Positions 12,601 to 25,800 of a DNA stretch of 64,000 nucleotides are shown here, piece by piece. The number at the start of each line of letters is the position of its first letter. Positions within the stretch are counted from its first letter, which is position 1. Below the pieces are notes generated by a model that was not told the DNA's origin, ran no database searches, and saw nothing but the letters and a program-made list of their open reading frames with translations. Origin of the DNA: Bryopsis sp. KO-2023 (lineage: Eukaryota > Chlorophyta > Ulvophyceae > Bryopsidales > Bryopsidaceae); the NCBI GenBank assembly GCA_030272585.1, contig BSYQ01000010.1, forward strand, positions 2,604,001 to 2,668,000, read 5' to 3'. The position numbers were made by a program, and so were the translations under genes.

Positions 12601-15600
12601 TGTCAAACCTGGCTTCCTTCTCCCCTCCCCCCCCCCCCAAAAAAAAATAAATAAAAATAACAAGAAAAAGAGGAAAAAGAAACCTCCATGTGAAAGAAAT
12701 AAAAAAGTGCAAATTTCAAAAAAAAACAGCGTCCCAATGTACCTCGAGTCTTCGCCGCACATGCTCCACCAGATCGTCCTTGCTGGCATCGCACATGATT
12801 CGGTCCCAATCGGATTCGCGAATGTAAACCAACATATACGCCGTCGACTGCTTTGCATACTTCAACCCACCTCCTCCCCAATTAGAAATCGGCATTGGAT
12901 CCTCCTCACCTGACACACCACCAAGCAATCAATGTAAATATAAAAAAACCCACACACCCCTGATTGTCCAGCCACAAACTCCGCACCAACGAATTCATTA
13001 TGACGATCGATCTTGACTATTATCGCAGAGCTCAGCGACTATGGGAGAAAAAAAGGGGATGTTACTTCAAAAAATAGATATACTTCTCAGTCCAAGGTTA
13101 TACAATATCCCTGAACTTCTGAAGATTGATTATAACTCCTCCCCCCCCCACCCCCCTAGGGTAACGCCCTCCTTACCATACTGATCATCCACAGCTCGCT
13201 TAACGACCTCCTCCTTCACCATTTCATCATCGAATTTAAACCATTTGTCGCCTTTGGGGCGTGAGAATGCGAAGTAGTGGCCGCCGTGCGCTCCTCCACT
13301 GTGTACCAAGACGCTATGTAATCGGTACAAATTCCGGGTCTTGTTCGCATTCGGCACCAGATATTTTCGATTTCCCACGTCCAAATCCAGCTCCAGATCG
13401 AACTTGTAATGAGAATTGATCTGTTTGTCCCAAAAAAATCAAAAAAATGAGAATTGACATCCTTCTGAGTTTTAAATTTGAAGAAACAAAAGACTTTCTT
13501 CCTGAGTTTTTTTTTTTGGGGGGGGGGGGGTTGAATTTAAAACTCAGAACGGTTTTCAGTATCGACAGTGGGAACAGTCAGACATGGGGTGCCTTCAAGA
13601 AGTACTAATCTGAATCTTTCTTTTCGTGAGCACCTTAACCATCATGCTCCTAGCTGGATCATAATCGAACCGCTTCAAATGTAGCTGCAGAACTGGAGGA
13701 AAATCTTCGAAAAGCGTGTATCTTTTTGCATCCTGTTGCCAAAAAAATGACAGTTGAACTCTTTGAAACAACATCTCTCTCAAACAAATTTCCATGGGTT
13801 CCGAAAAAATCAAACAGAAACAGCAAGTCACCCCTCCCCCCAAAAAATAAATAAATAAATTCCCCCACCATCCCCCAAGAAGAAAGAAAAATCTAATAAT
13901 GCATGATTTTTGAAAAGCAACAAAATGCAGCTGAAGGTGAAGAAAAAAAAAGGACCAAAACTTACCACGAGGCCGTGGCCGTCTGCTTTGTATTGGTTTT
14001 GCCCGTCCATCATTTCCTCTTCACAAAATTTATCAAAGGATGCATAAATATCGCTACAACCTTTCACGTCGAGCTGAATCTCCATAAAAGCTTGCCTTCG
14101 TGTCGATTTAAAATCCACGCCCATACAATCGATAGTATTGATGTAATGCCCCTGAAAAAGTTCTTCAATTGCTTTTTCTACCTTCGTGCCCTGATTTTCC
14201 AGACGCAATCAACACACACACATTAGGAAAATATTATATATATATATCTAGGAAAAAGCGAGAATAACACCACATCGGCACACACCCCGTGGAAAATTTG
14301 ACTCAGAATAAGTGTGCTAAAAATAGCATGAGTCAAATTTTGGTGCGCTATGTTTAGCACACTTATTCTAACTTGGATTCCATTCCTTATTTCAGCGATG
14401 CAAGAAACATAGTAGTGAGGTGTTTCAACCATGAAACCTACCTTCATTTTCTCCTCAAGTTTTTCACACAAAATGGCTTCCATCTCCTGAATATCGTGCT
14501 GAAGAAAAGCATCGTACGTGCCCCATCCAAAAGACTTTGTTAAATCCTTCGTGTTGACACTGGAGGATTGGTACTGGAGCTGCATATTAAAGCAAAAAAA
14601 AAATAATAAAAAACATGCTTCGACTGATTGAACGAAACAGTCGGCTTGATTTCCCTTGGCTTTTAAAACCCCAACATGGAAAAAAGAAAAGAAATTCACA
14701 CATCACTGAGATTCGACCACACGGAAGTTGACAAAATGGTTGTTTTTGTTTGTTCGTCTTTCTTCCCTCTTCATCTTTTGCTGATATTTATTGATAAGAT
14801 TGCTGTTGGGATTTTCTAAAGAGGGATTTTTTTTTTTACCTTGAAGAACAAGCTTTGCAAGGCCAATGGTATGCTCTTCTCAGGTTCGTCCGTCTCAAGC
14901 GTCGGCATGTGATAGACCGCCTGATGAAACACAGACAAAAAAATTAATAAAACATTTTTATGTAGTGAAAGAGGTTCATTAACCTTGTCCAACTAAATAA
15001 TTTATGAAAAAAAGGATGAAGTGTGAAAAAAATATCTTCCATTTTACAACAAACTGGGAGATAAACACCAGAAGAAGCTGTGCCCCTTTTTTTTTTGCTG
15101 TCTTTCGTTCTTCCCATGATATGTCCCACTCAACATTTTTTTTGTTTCGCATTCCTGGAGGTCTTTCAGAATTGTTCGTGCAGTCGCCTTTCATCTGAAT
15201 TCACATCATGCATGGATCGAACAAAAAATCCCAAGAAAGCACCCACTAAAAAAAACAAAAAACAGAAAGATTGCCATTTGTTTTCCCCTTTTCCAACAGG
15301 GTGTTTTCTGGTAATGAAGCCAATCATACCTTTCTGAAGTAAGGGATGTGGTACAAATACTGCAAAAGCGAATTCATGTAACACGTGGCCCCTTGATTTT
15401 TCAGCCCCACGTATCCAGTCTCCTTCCTACTCATGCGATAAATCTGATCTTCCCTTTGCACCTTGATTCTGACTTTCAAAATCAACTTATCGTCCACGAG
15501 GTACCCCTTCGTGGTGTCAGTCACATCGATCACCGACAAAAACTGGGTGAAGCCCCAGTCTGTCGCGGAATTCGTGAACATGTGATTGGCATCTGTGGAA

Positions 15601-16994
15601 ACGTGGGGGCAAAAAAAGATTGATCTTTTTTGTTTCTTAGGTGAACTAGTCACTGTATATCTCACTCTTCCAGCAACTCCCCGCCACGAAAAAAAGTGAG
15701 CAGATCGTTCAAGACCCAGAAAACATTTGCTCAAAATCGGTGCGAAATTTCCACGGAGGAGAGTTTGTTCCATCAAGTTTAGATGTTATTAGAAAATAGT
15801 TTGAGAGGAAAGAAACAAAAAAAAATAGAAAATGGTTCAATAAAAAAGAAACAAAAAAAGCAGCCCTACCATATCTTTCTCTTTTGCAAATTATTAAAAG
15901 CAACGAACTGATTAAAAAAAAGTCCTGCAAGGCTCTACTCCCCCCCCCCTCTGGCGAAATAAAAATAAAAATAAAAAAAAGAGCAGAAGACTGACCTCTC
16001 CTTATCGACTTGAGATCGTCGAACTGGTTCACGGCGACCAATTCGAAACGAGCTTTGGGACACATCTGTTGTGGAGTGTAGCTCGCCTCAGGAAAGTCCA
16101 AGTACACGGCAACGTGATCCGCTCCGCGTTGAACCTCATTGCCTTTGGGGAAAATCAGCAACCGCCTGCGAACAACCCGAGCTTGATCCCGTCGAACGGT
16201 GCTTTTTCTATTCGTTGATTATTTAGCTTTTTAAAATATCTCCCTCCGGAAGTCTTGCCGGAATTTGAGCCCCGAGGAAAAGTGAAAAACGTGTCCCGAG
16301 CCCAGAAGCAGATTTAATTTTCGAACATAATTTCGAACGGGTTCGAGGAAAATACGAGGGTTGCGAGTGGATCTCACGGCAGTAAAGGGGGATATCCGTC
16401 TTTTTTGCTTGCTTTCCTTTCAAACAAAACAGCAAACCACCCACCATTGGTAACTTCCGATCTCGAATGTCTCTGAGTAGAGCTTGCGGTCTCTTCGTGA
16501 TGAAAACTTATCCACCTCCCACTGCTCGATGGAAAGAAACAGCAACTTAAAAAAAACTGGAATATGGTGTTTCTCCATTCAGACAGTGGCTATTTCTCAG
16601 AGTTGGTTTTTTTTGAAAGGGTTAGATTTTGTCACCACATATTCTCAAAAAAAAAACACTTTACCGTGTGCTCCCCAGACCACTCGCAAGACGGCTCAGG
16701 TGGACTACCTCCGCTGCTTTCTCGGGTCGTTTCGACCCCTGCGAAGCACCAAATCTCGGATCTCTCAGAAAACCCATTTTCCTTCTCAAACAGAGGAAAA
16801 GAAAAACACCCTTCCCAGAAAACTCTCAACCCAACACGTTTTCCACAGTGCAAAATAAACCGACGCCGATGTCACGAGAAAACGGAACGCAAGAGGGAAG
16901 CACCACGACCTTCCATGGGCTCGACGTCCCCGTTCAGAACAGCAGGCAAAGCATCGGGAGAGTCATCCATCAACTCGGAATCCTCTTGGGTCAT
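9631..16994 (-). CDS. UBP12: Ubiquitin C-terminal hydrolase 12/13 (USP7-like) with MATH domain
   Basis: Fourteen exons were resolved by phase (minus strand): 16445-16524, 15996-16165, 15330-15592, 14840-14920, 14442-14579, 13966-14190, 13634-13732, 13177-13420, 12743-12909, 12276-12470, 11497-11964, 11067-11246, 10329-10769 and 9631-10122, encoding about 1,080 residues. A short first exon starting near 16994 (MTQEDSELMDD) supplies the acidic N terminus; its donor is not settled. Order: MATH/TRAF domain (FEIGSYQW, LLIFPKGN), USP catalytic core with Cys box GLKNQGATCYMNSLLQ and His box GGAHGGHYFAF, then the two USP7 ubiquitin-like C-terminal regions ending in GLEHEDSKPVKRS. Total length of about 1,110 matches plant UBP12/13. 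It removes ubiquitin from nuclear and cytosolic substrates. All catalytic motifs are present, so it looks functional. Confidence 0.93.
14305..14369. repeat. Foldback hairpin in UBP intron
   Basis: Two 23-base arms (14305-14327 and 14347-14369) are reverse complements except for one base, with a 19-base loop. It sits in the intron between the exons at 13966-14190 and 14442-14579. It resembles a tiny foldback or MITE remnant; no clear TSD was found. Confidence 0.75.
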
Positions 16995-18281
16995 CGACTG
17001 GAGGGGTTCGTTTCAAGAAAGGACCAAGAAACGGAGCCAGAATATGCACGAAAGTGTCCGTGTCGACAGACCAAAATTTGGAGCCGCCCTGACGAGTGTT
17101 TCTTCTACGTTTTTTGGGGGTTCGCTTCGTGTTTTTTTTTTTCACTGAAAAAAAGAGATTTCGGGTAGTCCCAAAGAAGCAAGAACGGTAGAACAAACCA
17201 TCACTCTTGCGTATCTAATTCGGGTGTGACGGACGAAGGGGCAAACTACTAATCGCCGTGGCGTTTGGTTGAGTGTACGACACTCAACGCAGCACCAACG
17301 GAAGCTGACCAACATCTCGCCGCTCCCTCCCACGTTCACAAATTCAAGCCAAAAAACAGGAGAGAAAGGAAGACAGGGAGGGGAGGGATGGGTGAGTTGT
17401 GCAAGCAGCGTTTTTGTTTTTTTTTTTAATTATTTTTTTTTTTTTTGCAATTCATCACCCATGTTGAGTGATGTATTGTGGAAGATCGGAAGAGCATGCT
17501 GGCAGCCCAAAATGGGAAGCGAGTGTTTATAGTGCTGCTGATCTTGGTAGGTGATTGGTTCAACAACCCATAACACCCAAAGATTTCTCAAAGGAGAAGA
17601 ATTGTTCTTCTTCAGCTGATTAATTCAACCAACCCATCCAGCCCAATATATATATATATATAAAAGGTGCAGCTGTTCATCCCTGCATTTGTTATCTGAA
17701 TTCCTATCCAAGACAAGATGGTGGATGACCACATAAAACTTGAATTTATTTATATAAAGATATCGAACACAGATATTGATTTTGCCAAACACTGAAAGCC
17801 AAACCATCTAAAACAGGGAAAAGGAAAGATTCCATAATGTCAGTATTTTCAATGTCATTGATCTAAAACAGGAAGAATAAGGGCTGCCCACACCCACTCC
17901 TGATTCAATTCAGGGACCATCTTTGTGATGCTTAATAACAAATATAGAGTGAACCCATATCTGACACCCAAGAGATTCCAATCCAATTTCAAAGACCTCA
18001 CTGCTAAATGGGAATTTGTAAAACTCAAAGGTGTGGAACGGCACAGCCACTCGTTCACACAAAGGGTGAAAGGTTGATCTGAATTCGATGGATGAGTTTG
18101 TCCAAGCAAATTTTGTAAAAGTTATGAGTTTTTACACCCAACAATGAGTCTGACATCTTTTGAAAATTGTTTTACACCCAAAGAACATGAAATTTCTCTC
18201 TAGAATATTTTTGAGGTCAAGTTGTTGCAAGCAACTTCGTGAAAAAAAACAAAAAAAAAAACACCGCAAAGTGAACACAAA
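16995..18281. other. Upstream region of UBP gene, no gene seen
   Basis: Contains the presumed promoter and 5' UTR of the minus-strand ubiquitin protease and then A/T-rich sequence with a short TA run near 17648. No ORF here shows recognisable protein features. Confidence 0.45.
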
Positions 18282-18289
18282 TCCACACA

Positions 18290-18754
18290 CAGAGATAGGA
18301 CTTTACGGTTACGGTCACCGTAACCGGACCGTAACCACCGTAACCGGACCGTAACCGGAGTACAATTTTCGTCAGAAAATCGTACTTTTACGGCCGTAAC
18401 CGTAGCACCGTACCACTCCGTACCGCTCCGTACCGGACCGTAACGACCGTAACGGCCGTAACAACCGTAAACCGTAGAAAGTGACCCCCGCAGGGTCCCG
18501 CGATTCCAAAGGAACCCAGGGGGATTCGAACCCGCGACCCTACTGACTGCAGCCTAACGCTTTAGCACTGAACCACGCTACTTCACGGTGATTTAGGGCC
18601 TACCGTAGTTATACCGTACCTGTTCCGTACCGTAAAAACAACATATTACTCCGGTTACGGTACGGAGTTACGGCCGTAGTACGGTGACCGTAACCCGACC
18701 GTAACCGGACCGGACCGGAGTCGGACCAAAAATTTGGCCCAAGTCCTATCTCTG
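18290..18754. mobile_element. Non-autonomous hAT-type element, twin copy 1
   Basis: 465 bp with perfect 14-bp TIRs CAGAGATAGGACTT / AAGTCCTATCTCTG and an 8-bp TSD TCCACACA (18282-18289, 18755-18762). Subterminal regions are packed with GTAACCG/CGGTTAC and CCGTAC motifs in both orientations. The centre holds a minus-strand tRNA-like module. There is no ORF of note, so it depends on a transposase in trans. Confidence 0.95.
18511..18582 (-). other. tRNA-like pol III module in twin element 1
   Basis: On the minus strand an A-box-like TGGTTCAGTGC lies about 35 bases before an exact B-box GGTTCGAATCC inside a T-arm-like hairpin. The cloverleaf is degenerate (weak anticodon stem), so it is tRNA-derived and probably not a working tRNA. 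The two promoter boxes look intact. Confidence 0.6.
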
Positions 18755-18767
18755 TCCACACACCAAT

Positions 18768-19232
18768 CAGAGATAGGACTTTGCGGTTACGGTCACCGTA
18801 ACCGGACCGTAACCACCGTAACCGGACCGTAACCGGAGTACAATTTTCGTCAGAAAATCGTACTTTTACGGCCGTAACCGTAGCACCGTACCACTCCGTA
18901 CCGCTCCGTACCGGACCGTAACGACCGTAACGGCCGTAACAACCGTAAACCGTAGAAAGTGACCCCCGCAGGGTCCCGCGATTCCAAAGGAACCCAGGGG
19001 GATTCGAACCCGCGACCCTACTGACTGCAACCTAACGCTTTAGCACTGAACCACGCTACTTCACGGTGATTTAGGGCCTACCGTAGTTATACCGTACCTG
19101 TTCCGTACCGTAAAAACAACATATTACTCCGGTTACGGTACGGAGTTACGGCCGTAGTACGGTGACCGTAACCCGACCGTAACCGGACCGGACCGGAGTC
19201 GGACCAAAAATTTGGCCCAAGTCCTATCTCTG
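18768..19232. mobile_element. Non-autonomous hAT-type element, twin copy 2
   Basis: Also 465 bp and almost identical to copy 1; the few differences seen include A/G in the ninth base after the TIR core and GCAG/GCAA in the tRNA-like module. It has its own 8-bp TSD ACACCAAT (18760-18767, 19233-19240), which overlaps the right TSD of copy 1 by three bases. It is therefore a separate insertion and not a tandem duplication of copy 1. Confidence 0.95.
18989..19060 (-). other. tRNA-like pol III module in twin element 2
   Basis: Counterpart of the module in the first twin, with A- and B-box-like motifs preserved and one substitution (GCAG to GCAA on the plus strand). Confidence 0.6.
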
Positions 19233-19240
19233 ACACCAAT

Positions 19241-21069
19241 CAACCCTTGTGCTCATTTGCCTTCGAGAAATGTGTCGGAGTAGCTCCCTGTAGTTTGAAG
19301 GGGCAGCTTCAGCCAATCTGTCTGATCTATTAGTGTAGACTGGAACAGTGGGGTAGACGCCGGCGTTTGCGTCGGTCAGTGGGAACACCTTTTAGTCATC
19401 GTGGAAAGCGCGAGTTTGGCGGAGTCCCTGTTTCTGGCGCCTGGCGGCGTGTGGACTCTAGTGTCTACGCAAAGGCGTTTTCTGGCGTTTGGGGATGACA
19501 GGTGGATGAGTCGTGGACTTGCGTTCGTGAGGGGTGTTTTCTCTGCGGAGGTTGACGTTTCGAATACCCAGGCTGGGGTATATTAGTCGGGTTCATTGTT
19601 TGTGTTAGTCGAACGGGTTTGTTTAACAGAGTTTGTGTGGAAACTGTGTGCGTCCTATCAAAGCACCCACGTCTCGAGTTCGTAGCGCCGACTCGAGTTC
19701 GTTTTCGGTTCTCCTCCTCTGCTAAACTCCCCAACCACAACCTCTTTCCTCTCCAACTCCCGACACTCTCATTTACAATGATGATCACTAGCAAACAACT
19801 ACACTCCCTTGCACGTGATTTTCATCAATTGAAGCCCTTTCCCCGTGTTTGCTCGATCGCCAACTCACCATCCCTTTTCCATGCACAGTTGGATTGCCGA
19901 TCTGTGCAGGAAAATCCCATTTGACCGCGAAAGTGGTGGACGAATTCTGGGTTAGCGCTCCACCTTCGCGAGATTTCAAGTTGGCCATCAACAGAGAGTC
20001 AGACATGGGAGCCCTCCGAGTCACACCGTACAACACAATCATTTCCCCTCCGGATTTTGTGCCTGGGGTACAGAAAGGCCCTCCCGCAAGCATTTCCTGG
20101 GCCTTTAAATCGTTTTTTTTGGACCAAAAAACAGTGCAGGTCGCAGAAAGCTGGTGCAGACCGCTGACCACTTGGGTGAAGCCTCTCACTTTGTTTCGTT
20201 TCGTCGGGAGGTCGTTTTTTTTCCTTCGCGCGCAGTATCGCCTTTATTCGAGCGCGCACCCAAGACCCCATTTCCTGGCAGTGGGTGAAAGAGCACCTGC
20301 CGATGGCCCAGACGCATGCACGTCTTTGCGGGTTGGAGAGCGTCCGGCCAGGTCGGGGTTTGGTCCCCACCTGGCGACCGAGGGTTGGCACGCTGGGGTG
20401 TCGTGGTAAGCTGGGATAGCATTCGTGAAAACCTGGTTTTTTCGTTACGTTTGTCGAGTCAGCTGGCCCTTCAGAAAGGGTTGTCTTGATGGGTCACTTT
20501 GGTCGTTGCTCACCACCACCTCGCCAGCGAAGCCATTGTTTTGTGAATGATTCGCTTTGCCTCGCGAAGAACTGTGCCGTTTCGGAACTCGTGAATGTGC
20601 TGGCTTGCTTCCTAGCTCTTGCCATGCATGCTCTTTTGTGGACTCGCATCCAGTTCGTCAGTCACAGCGAACCGGTTATTTCCTCTGCGGTTTGATTCGC
20701 GACAATGCTACACTAGATATCCTCTGAAAGTCGCAGGGGACGCTTACTTATTACGCTTATTTTTCCTAACCATCGACGCGCATCGCTTTTCGCTCATACG
20801 AGCCAAAAAAGATGCGGAGCGGTCTCGTTGTCATTTTTTTCCCGTGTCGCATCAGTCGTGCTCGAAAGCCTTCCAGTGGTTTCTTCATTCGCTGACGTTG
20901 TTTAACTGGGTTTGGTCGTGCGGAGATGGTCCCGAAAGCGCAGCAGCTTCTGTATTCTGCGTTGTTACTTGCTGACCTGGTCTTCCATCAAGACCGCAAT
21001 GAGTTGACGAACCGGACTTTGGCGCATCGGAGTCTTTCTAACGGCTTGTTTTCGGGTTTTCGCTCGTAG
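19241..21069. other. 5' region of DUF3110 gene, start exons unresolved
   Basis: Several overlapping ORFs exist, but none is clearly coding. The best candidate for the first exon is an ATG at 20628. Its frame gives a Ser/Arg-rich, acid-poor stretch (MLFCGLASSSSVTANRL...) that resembles a plastid transit peptide. I could not find a donor that joins it in phase to the exon at 21070. Confidence 0.35.
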
Positions 21070-22829
21070 GACTGAGTCGACAGGGCACCATCGTCGTCTC
21101 GGCGAACTCGCGCGGGAGTCAGAACCCGCTCGGGGACTCGTCCGATGACGCGAGGTTCCGGAAGCGTCCCGAAGGCCTCCGCTACGAGTGGAAGGTATGA
21201 GGTTCTGCTTTCGCTGTTGATATGACTCTGATAAGCCCAGTGCTCCCTGTGTGTGTTTGTTGAAAGGTCGACCACAAGTGGCTTGGACCCTTGATTAGTA
21301 ATGGGCACCTGACCAATCAAAATTCCATTGAAAGGATCAAGTTTGCCATCGGAATTACACATCAACTGTATGCTTTTTTGCCCTTTTTTTCTGAAATGCA
21401 TGTGTCTGCTTTATTTTCAATTTTTCTTATTCTCACACTGTCTCGGATGCATTGCCCTTTAACCCCACCCCCCCCCCAAAAAAAAAAAATCTCTGATTCA
21501 GTATGGCTGGGCATCAGCACTCAAATAAAAGCTGTGATTGTCTGTGCAAAATCAGTGGCACGAGGCTCGCAGTCGCCCCGGGTCGTGGAACAAGGGGTGC
21601 GCCTCTGACCGGCCCCAGCAGTCCTCCCTCCACGAGTCCTCGGAGGTATGGGACTGCTACGACGGGGCCAGTCTGCCCCCCCGCGACAACCCCCGCCAAA
21701 AGAAGCCCGCCAACGACAAGCCCAAGGGCACCTCCCCAGAGAAGGAGTTCACTTCTCTGGCCTCGAAGCTCCCGTCTCGTGCGAGGATGGGAGTGGACCT
21801 CGTCAGGAACGGACGCCGTTACCTGAACTTGCCCCAAGTAAGTCCAGAATGCCGTTTGCTGTGCTCTTGCTTTATGTCTGACACCCTTTTTTTTCTCCTG
21901 ATTGTGTCAGAACATTGAATGATGATCTTTCAGCAATAGAGATGACTGGATGCTCTATTGAGTTTTGGACTGGTCTTGCTCCCAGCGGGGGTGGAAGCGT
22001 CTGAACCGTAGTAACTCATGTATCGAACTCTCCAAACACAGCCACTCGATCAAGTCTGACAGAACGACCCCCTGGATTCAGGTGTATGTGATACTCTTCG
22101 GGGTCAAGAAGTCCGCGACCGAGGGGATCTACTCCCTGAGGTCGTACAACGGGATGACCGGTCTCCACGTCGAGACCATCATCTGCTTCGAGTGCAACGA
22201 GGAGGCCTTCCGTTTCGCCGGGCTGCTCGAAGCCACCATGCAGCATGCCCCCACCGTCCACACCATCCAGCCCAAGGACTTGCTGCGCTTCTGTAAGGAG
22301 TCCGGGTATGTATCGATTTCGCTCTTGTTTTGCTCTGTTTGTTTCCTGAAAATGTCTGAAGGTTTCGATTGAGTTTTTGTGAATGTGTGTGTGTAGGTAC
22401 TCTTGCCGCCTGGAGCCGAAGGGGTCGATGTTCATGCCTCCGGAGTTCAATGTCGGCATCACCGACTGGGAGCGCTCCATGCGATTGAGGTAGATAGATC
22501 AATCCGATTAAGGTTCCCTCCTTCTCCTTCGAATATGAATCCGATCTGCCTGAGTTGGAAAACAACCAACCCAACCTTTTTGTTGATAGAAATCCTACTG
22601 GAACCAGCCAGGGCTGAAAGACTCCGTTTGTTTTCTTGACTGCAGGGAGGGAAAATACGAAGTCCTGGAGGAGGAACCCCATGCCAAAAAGAAGCCCGAA
22701 TTGCCACCGTTCAGCGGAAATCCTGAGGACCTCCCAAAGCACATTCAGGAAATTAACGACAGCATCACAATGGAATTGGACGAATACCGGGCGATGTTGG
22801 AGCGAATGCTCCCAAAGGATGAACCCTAG
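21070..22829 (+). CDS. DUF3110 protein, probably plastid-targeted (5' end incomplete)
   Basis: Five exons join in phase: 21070-21194, 21556-21837, 22082-22305, 22397-22489 and 22646-22829 (TAG). The DUF3110 domain lies in the third exon: VYVILFGVKKSATEGIYSL, then a stretch matching the family pattern of an acidic 'F-E-x-E' region (ICFECNEEAFRFAGLLEA) and the closing QPKDLLRFCKESGY. DUF3110 is known from cyanobacteria and plastid-bearing eukaryotes; its biochemical role is not established. Upstream exons encode a basic, low-complexity linker. The last exon is acidic and helical (KHIQEINDSITMELDEYRAML). Transit peptide and true start are missing from this model; see the preceding region. Confidence 0.8.
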
Positions 22830-25800
22830 AAACCCCCAGTAAAAAAAAAGAGAAAAAAAAAAGAACCAAGGGCAGGGAGAGAAGAAAAAAAACACCCCTA
22901 GACAAGAGCCACCAAGTTTTGGATAGAGCAACACCAAGAAAGGGGATAAAATAATAAAAACGAAAAAAAGAAAGAAAACACAGGAAATACTTGCTGCTTT
23001 TTTTTTTGGATGAAAAAGATTGAATTGCATCTTTTTGAACATGTACTGGAATTCGTATCCGATCGCAATTTTCGCTTTTGCGTCAAAATTTTGTTTTTTT
23101 TTACTTTTTGCAAAAGTGGAGTTGTTTTCGATTTTAAGGGGTGGTCTTTGAAAAAATATCAAAAGAGGAAAGAAAAGAAATACAGTGATGCCTGTTCTTT
23201 TTTTTTTTTTTGTGGGAGTTTTGGTGGAGCGACAGTTTTGTGTTTTGCTAACGTTTATGAATTGCTTTACAACGAGGAGGGGAAATGGGATCCGCAACAA
23301 ACAAAAAGAAAATTTCGTTTTTTTTTTCTATTTTTCTTTGGATAAAAGGGTGAAGGGAGGCAAATGGGAGGTGGTTAAAGAGGGAAAGGTTTTGAATGGT
23401 CAGGATGAGGGTCGGAAAAAAAAAAAAATTGAGTTTGGAGGGGAAAAAGTTTCTGGATTCCACCACCGCTGATTGGAGATTAAAAAGAAACTGGATGGAG
23501 CAATTACGCGACTTACAGGGGAAAAAAGGACACAATTTTGATCATTTTTTTTTGTTTGCAAATTTTGGTCGTAATGAGAGGAGTATTTCTTGGGCTCCGT
23601 CTGTTTCTTTTTTGCTTTTTGGTAATGGTTGGATGGAAAAAAGAGGGGAGGCTTGTTTTGGAGTGAGGGGGAAAAATACGTACTGATGAGGGAAGAAAAA
23701 TTGCCTCCAAGAAGGAAAAAAAATTGGATGCATATGAAAGTGTTGTGCCATGAAAGAGGAACTGTTGCGTGGGTAAGAAAAACGAAAACACAGAATCTTA
23801 TGAGGTGATTTTCGACAGCTTTTCTTTTTTCTATTGTGTGGTTTTTGGAATTTTGGACAGGTGTGGTGGATTTTTAGGAAACGAGAGGAGGTTGTAAGGG
23901 AAAAAAAAGTATTAGGTTTTGATTTTTAAAGTGCATGAATCCGGAGCAGGGCTCTTTGAACAACAAAGAAAGGTTTTTTGTTTTATTTTTGGGTGGGGGG
24001 GAAGAGGGAAAAACAGGAAAAGAGAGTGACCGACCACCTGGTGGATGTTTTCCTGAGGGTCACTGGAAATCAGAAATTAGATAATTTTGTTATTTTGAAA
24101 AAAAAAGAAAGGGGGGGGGGGGTTGCGGGGTTTACCCGAGCAGGGGAAAAACAAGAAAAAAAAGATTGTGAAAAGATGGGGGAAAAAAAGGGGGTAATTT
24201 GAAAAACTATATTTAAAAAAAAAGAAGAGAAGCCTTTGACGGACTTCTTGTTTTTTTTGATATTTGCTTGTATCGCTCGGATTGAGGAAACCCGGAGTGT
24301 GGAGTGAGGGAAATTTTTGGGGAGTTCGTTTTGCTTGCCTTTGTTTCACCCTTATGATTTTCGATGAGCAATTTTTCATATTCCTGGGGGCTGGTAGGTG
24401 TGGTTTAAAAAGAAGATTTGGTTTTTTTTTCTTCCCCTTTTTACTTTTGACCCTATCATTACATTAATGGCAAAAAAAAGGAATGAACCGAAAAGAAATG
24501 TGGTTAGGGGGAGAGTGTGGATTTCTCTGGGGTTCCGAGGTGATACAGAAAAAATGAAAAAAAAAGGGGTTGGGGTTGGGAAAAAATTCAAAATATGCAT
24601 AGCTTTGGTTTTGAGATGAACCAAGGCTTTAAAAAAGAAAAAAAAAGAGGGGAGGGGAGGGGAGAAGAAAACACTTCGCAGAAAAAAAAAAAATACATAT
24701 ATTAAAAAAAAAAAAGAAAGAAAAATGACAGTTGTTTTGAAAAGACGTTTTGTGTTCTGTTTCCGTTTGAGCGTATGTGTGTTGTGTGAAGAGGGGAAAA
24801 AAAATTCCATTCAAAGTAGAGCCCCAGTGAAAATTTCAAGAAAAGGATTTGAAAAAAAAAAAAATGGGGACTCTTTTGGATAATGTGGAGGGTTAGGATT
24901 GTTTCGGGGGTGGGGGCAGCATTACTAAAAATCTCTGCAAAAAAAAAAAATGAAAAAACGGATTGAAAGGAGATATTTGTTGCTGTGGTTTGGATTGGAA
25001 GGAAAAGTTGGTGAGGATGATCAAAAGCAAAGAAAATTGAAAAATATATACAAGATGGAAAGGAAAAAGAAATTACGTGAGGAAAAAAAGAACAGAAAAA
25101 AACAAAAAAAACGACAGGTTTCGCATGAGTGTGTACGCGTGTGTGATTTTCTCGTGAAGTTTTGGATTGACTGTCGATCGGCTAGTTTTCGGAAGAAAAA
25201 AGAAAAAAAATAGAAACCTATAGGGAAAAAAAGGAAAGAAAAAGATGAGAGGAAACGTGCTGTCCTCTATATGCATAATGGGATTTCGTTTTTCTTCGGA
25301 TCCAATTTGCGACTCATTGCAATCTGGTGGAGGAAGAAGAGGCAAGTTTTTTATAGTGAAAAGACTGGTTGGGTGAGAAATTGCAGGCCTTGTGTTTTAC
25401 TACGAAGGTTTCATCATTTTCTTTCCCCCTTTCCCTGTTTTGGTTTTGATTTGATATCAATTCTCAAGTTCTTGCCATTCTGCAATCGAGTTTTTGACAT
25501 GTCACTTTCGAAATCCCCATTTTTCGGGGTTTGAATTTTCGAAAGGTGGTCAACGGTCAACTGAAAAGGAAAAAAGATTTTGGAGTTATGGATGCAGATG
25601 GATGGGTCTTTGGATCGATTACTGAAATATCATTTCAAGCCAAAAAAAAAGGGGGGGGGAATTGATGTTTGATTTTGAAATTGTCGATATGCCTTCGAGG
25701 ACCTGGATTTTTTTTTCCCCTTACGGTTTCTTTGTTTTGAAAAACAAACGCTGGTCGGGATGCTTGGATCGATTGGAAACCCGGATGAAAATCTTTCTGT

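Noticed and set aside
18290..19232. GTAACCG-rich block as satellite or telomeric repeat
   Set aside because: The repeats fall inside two elements with clear TIRs and TSDs, so they are subterminal repeats.
18768..19232. Second twin element as a simple tandem duplication of the first
   Set aside because: It has its own, different 8-bp target duplication.
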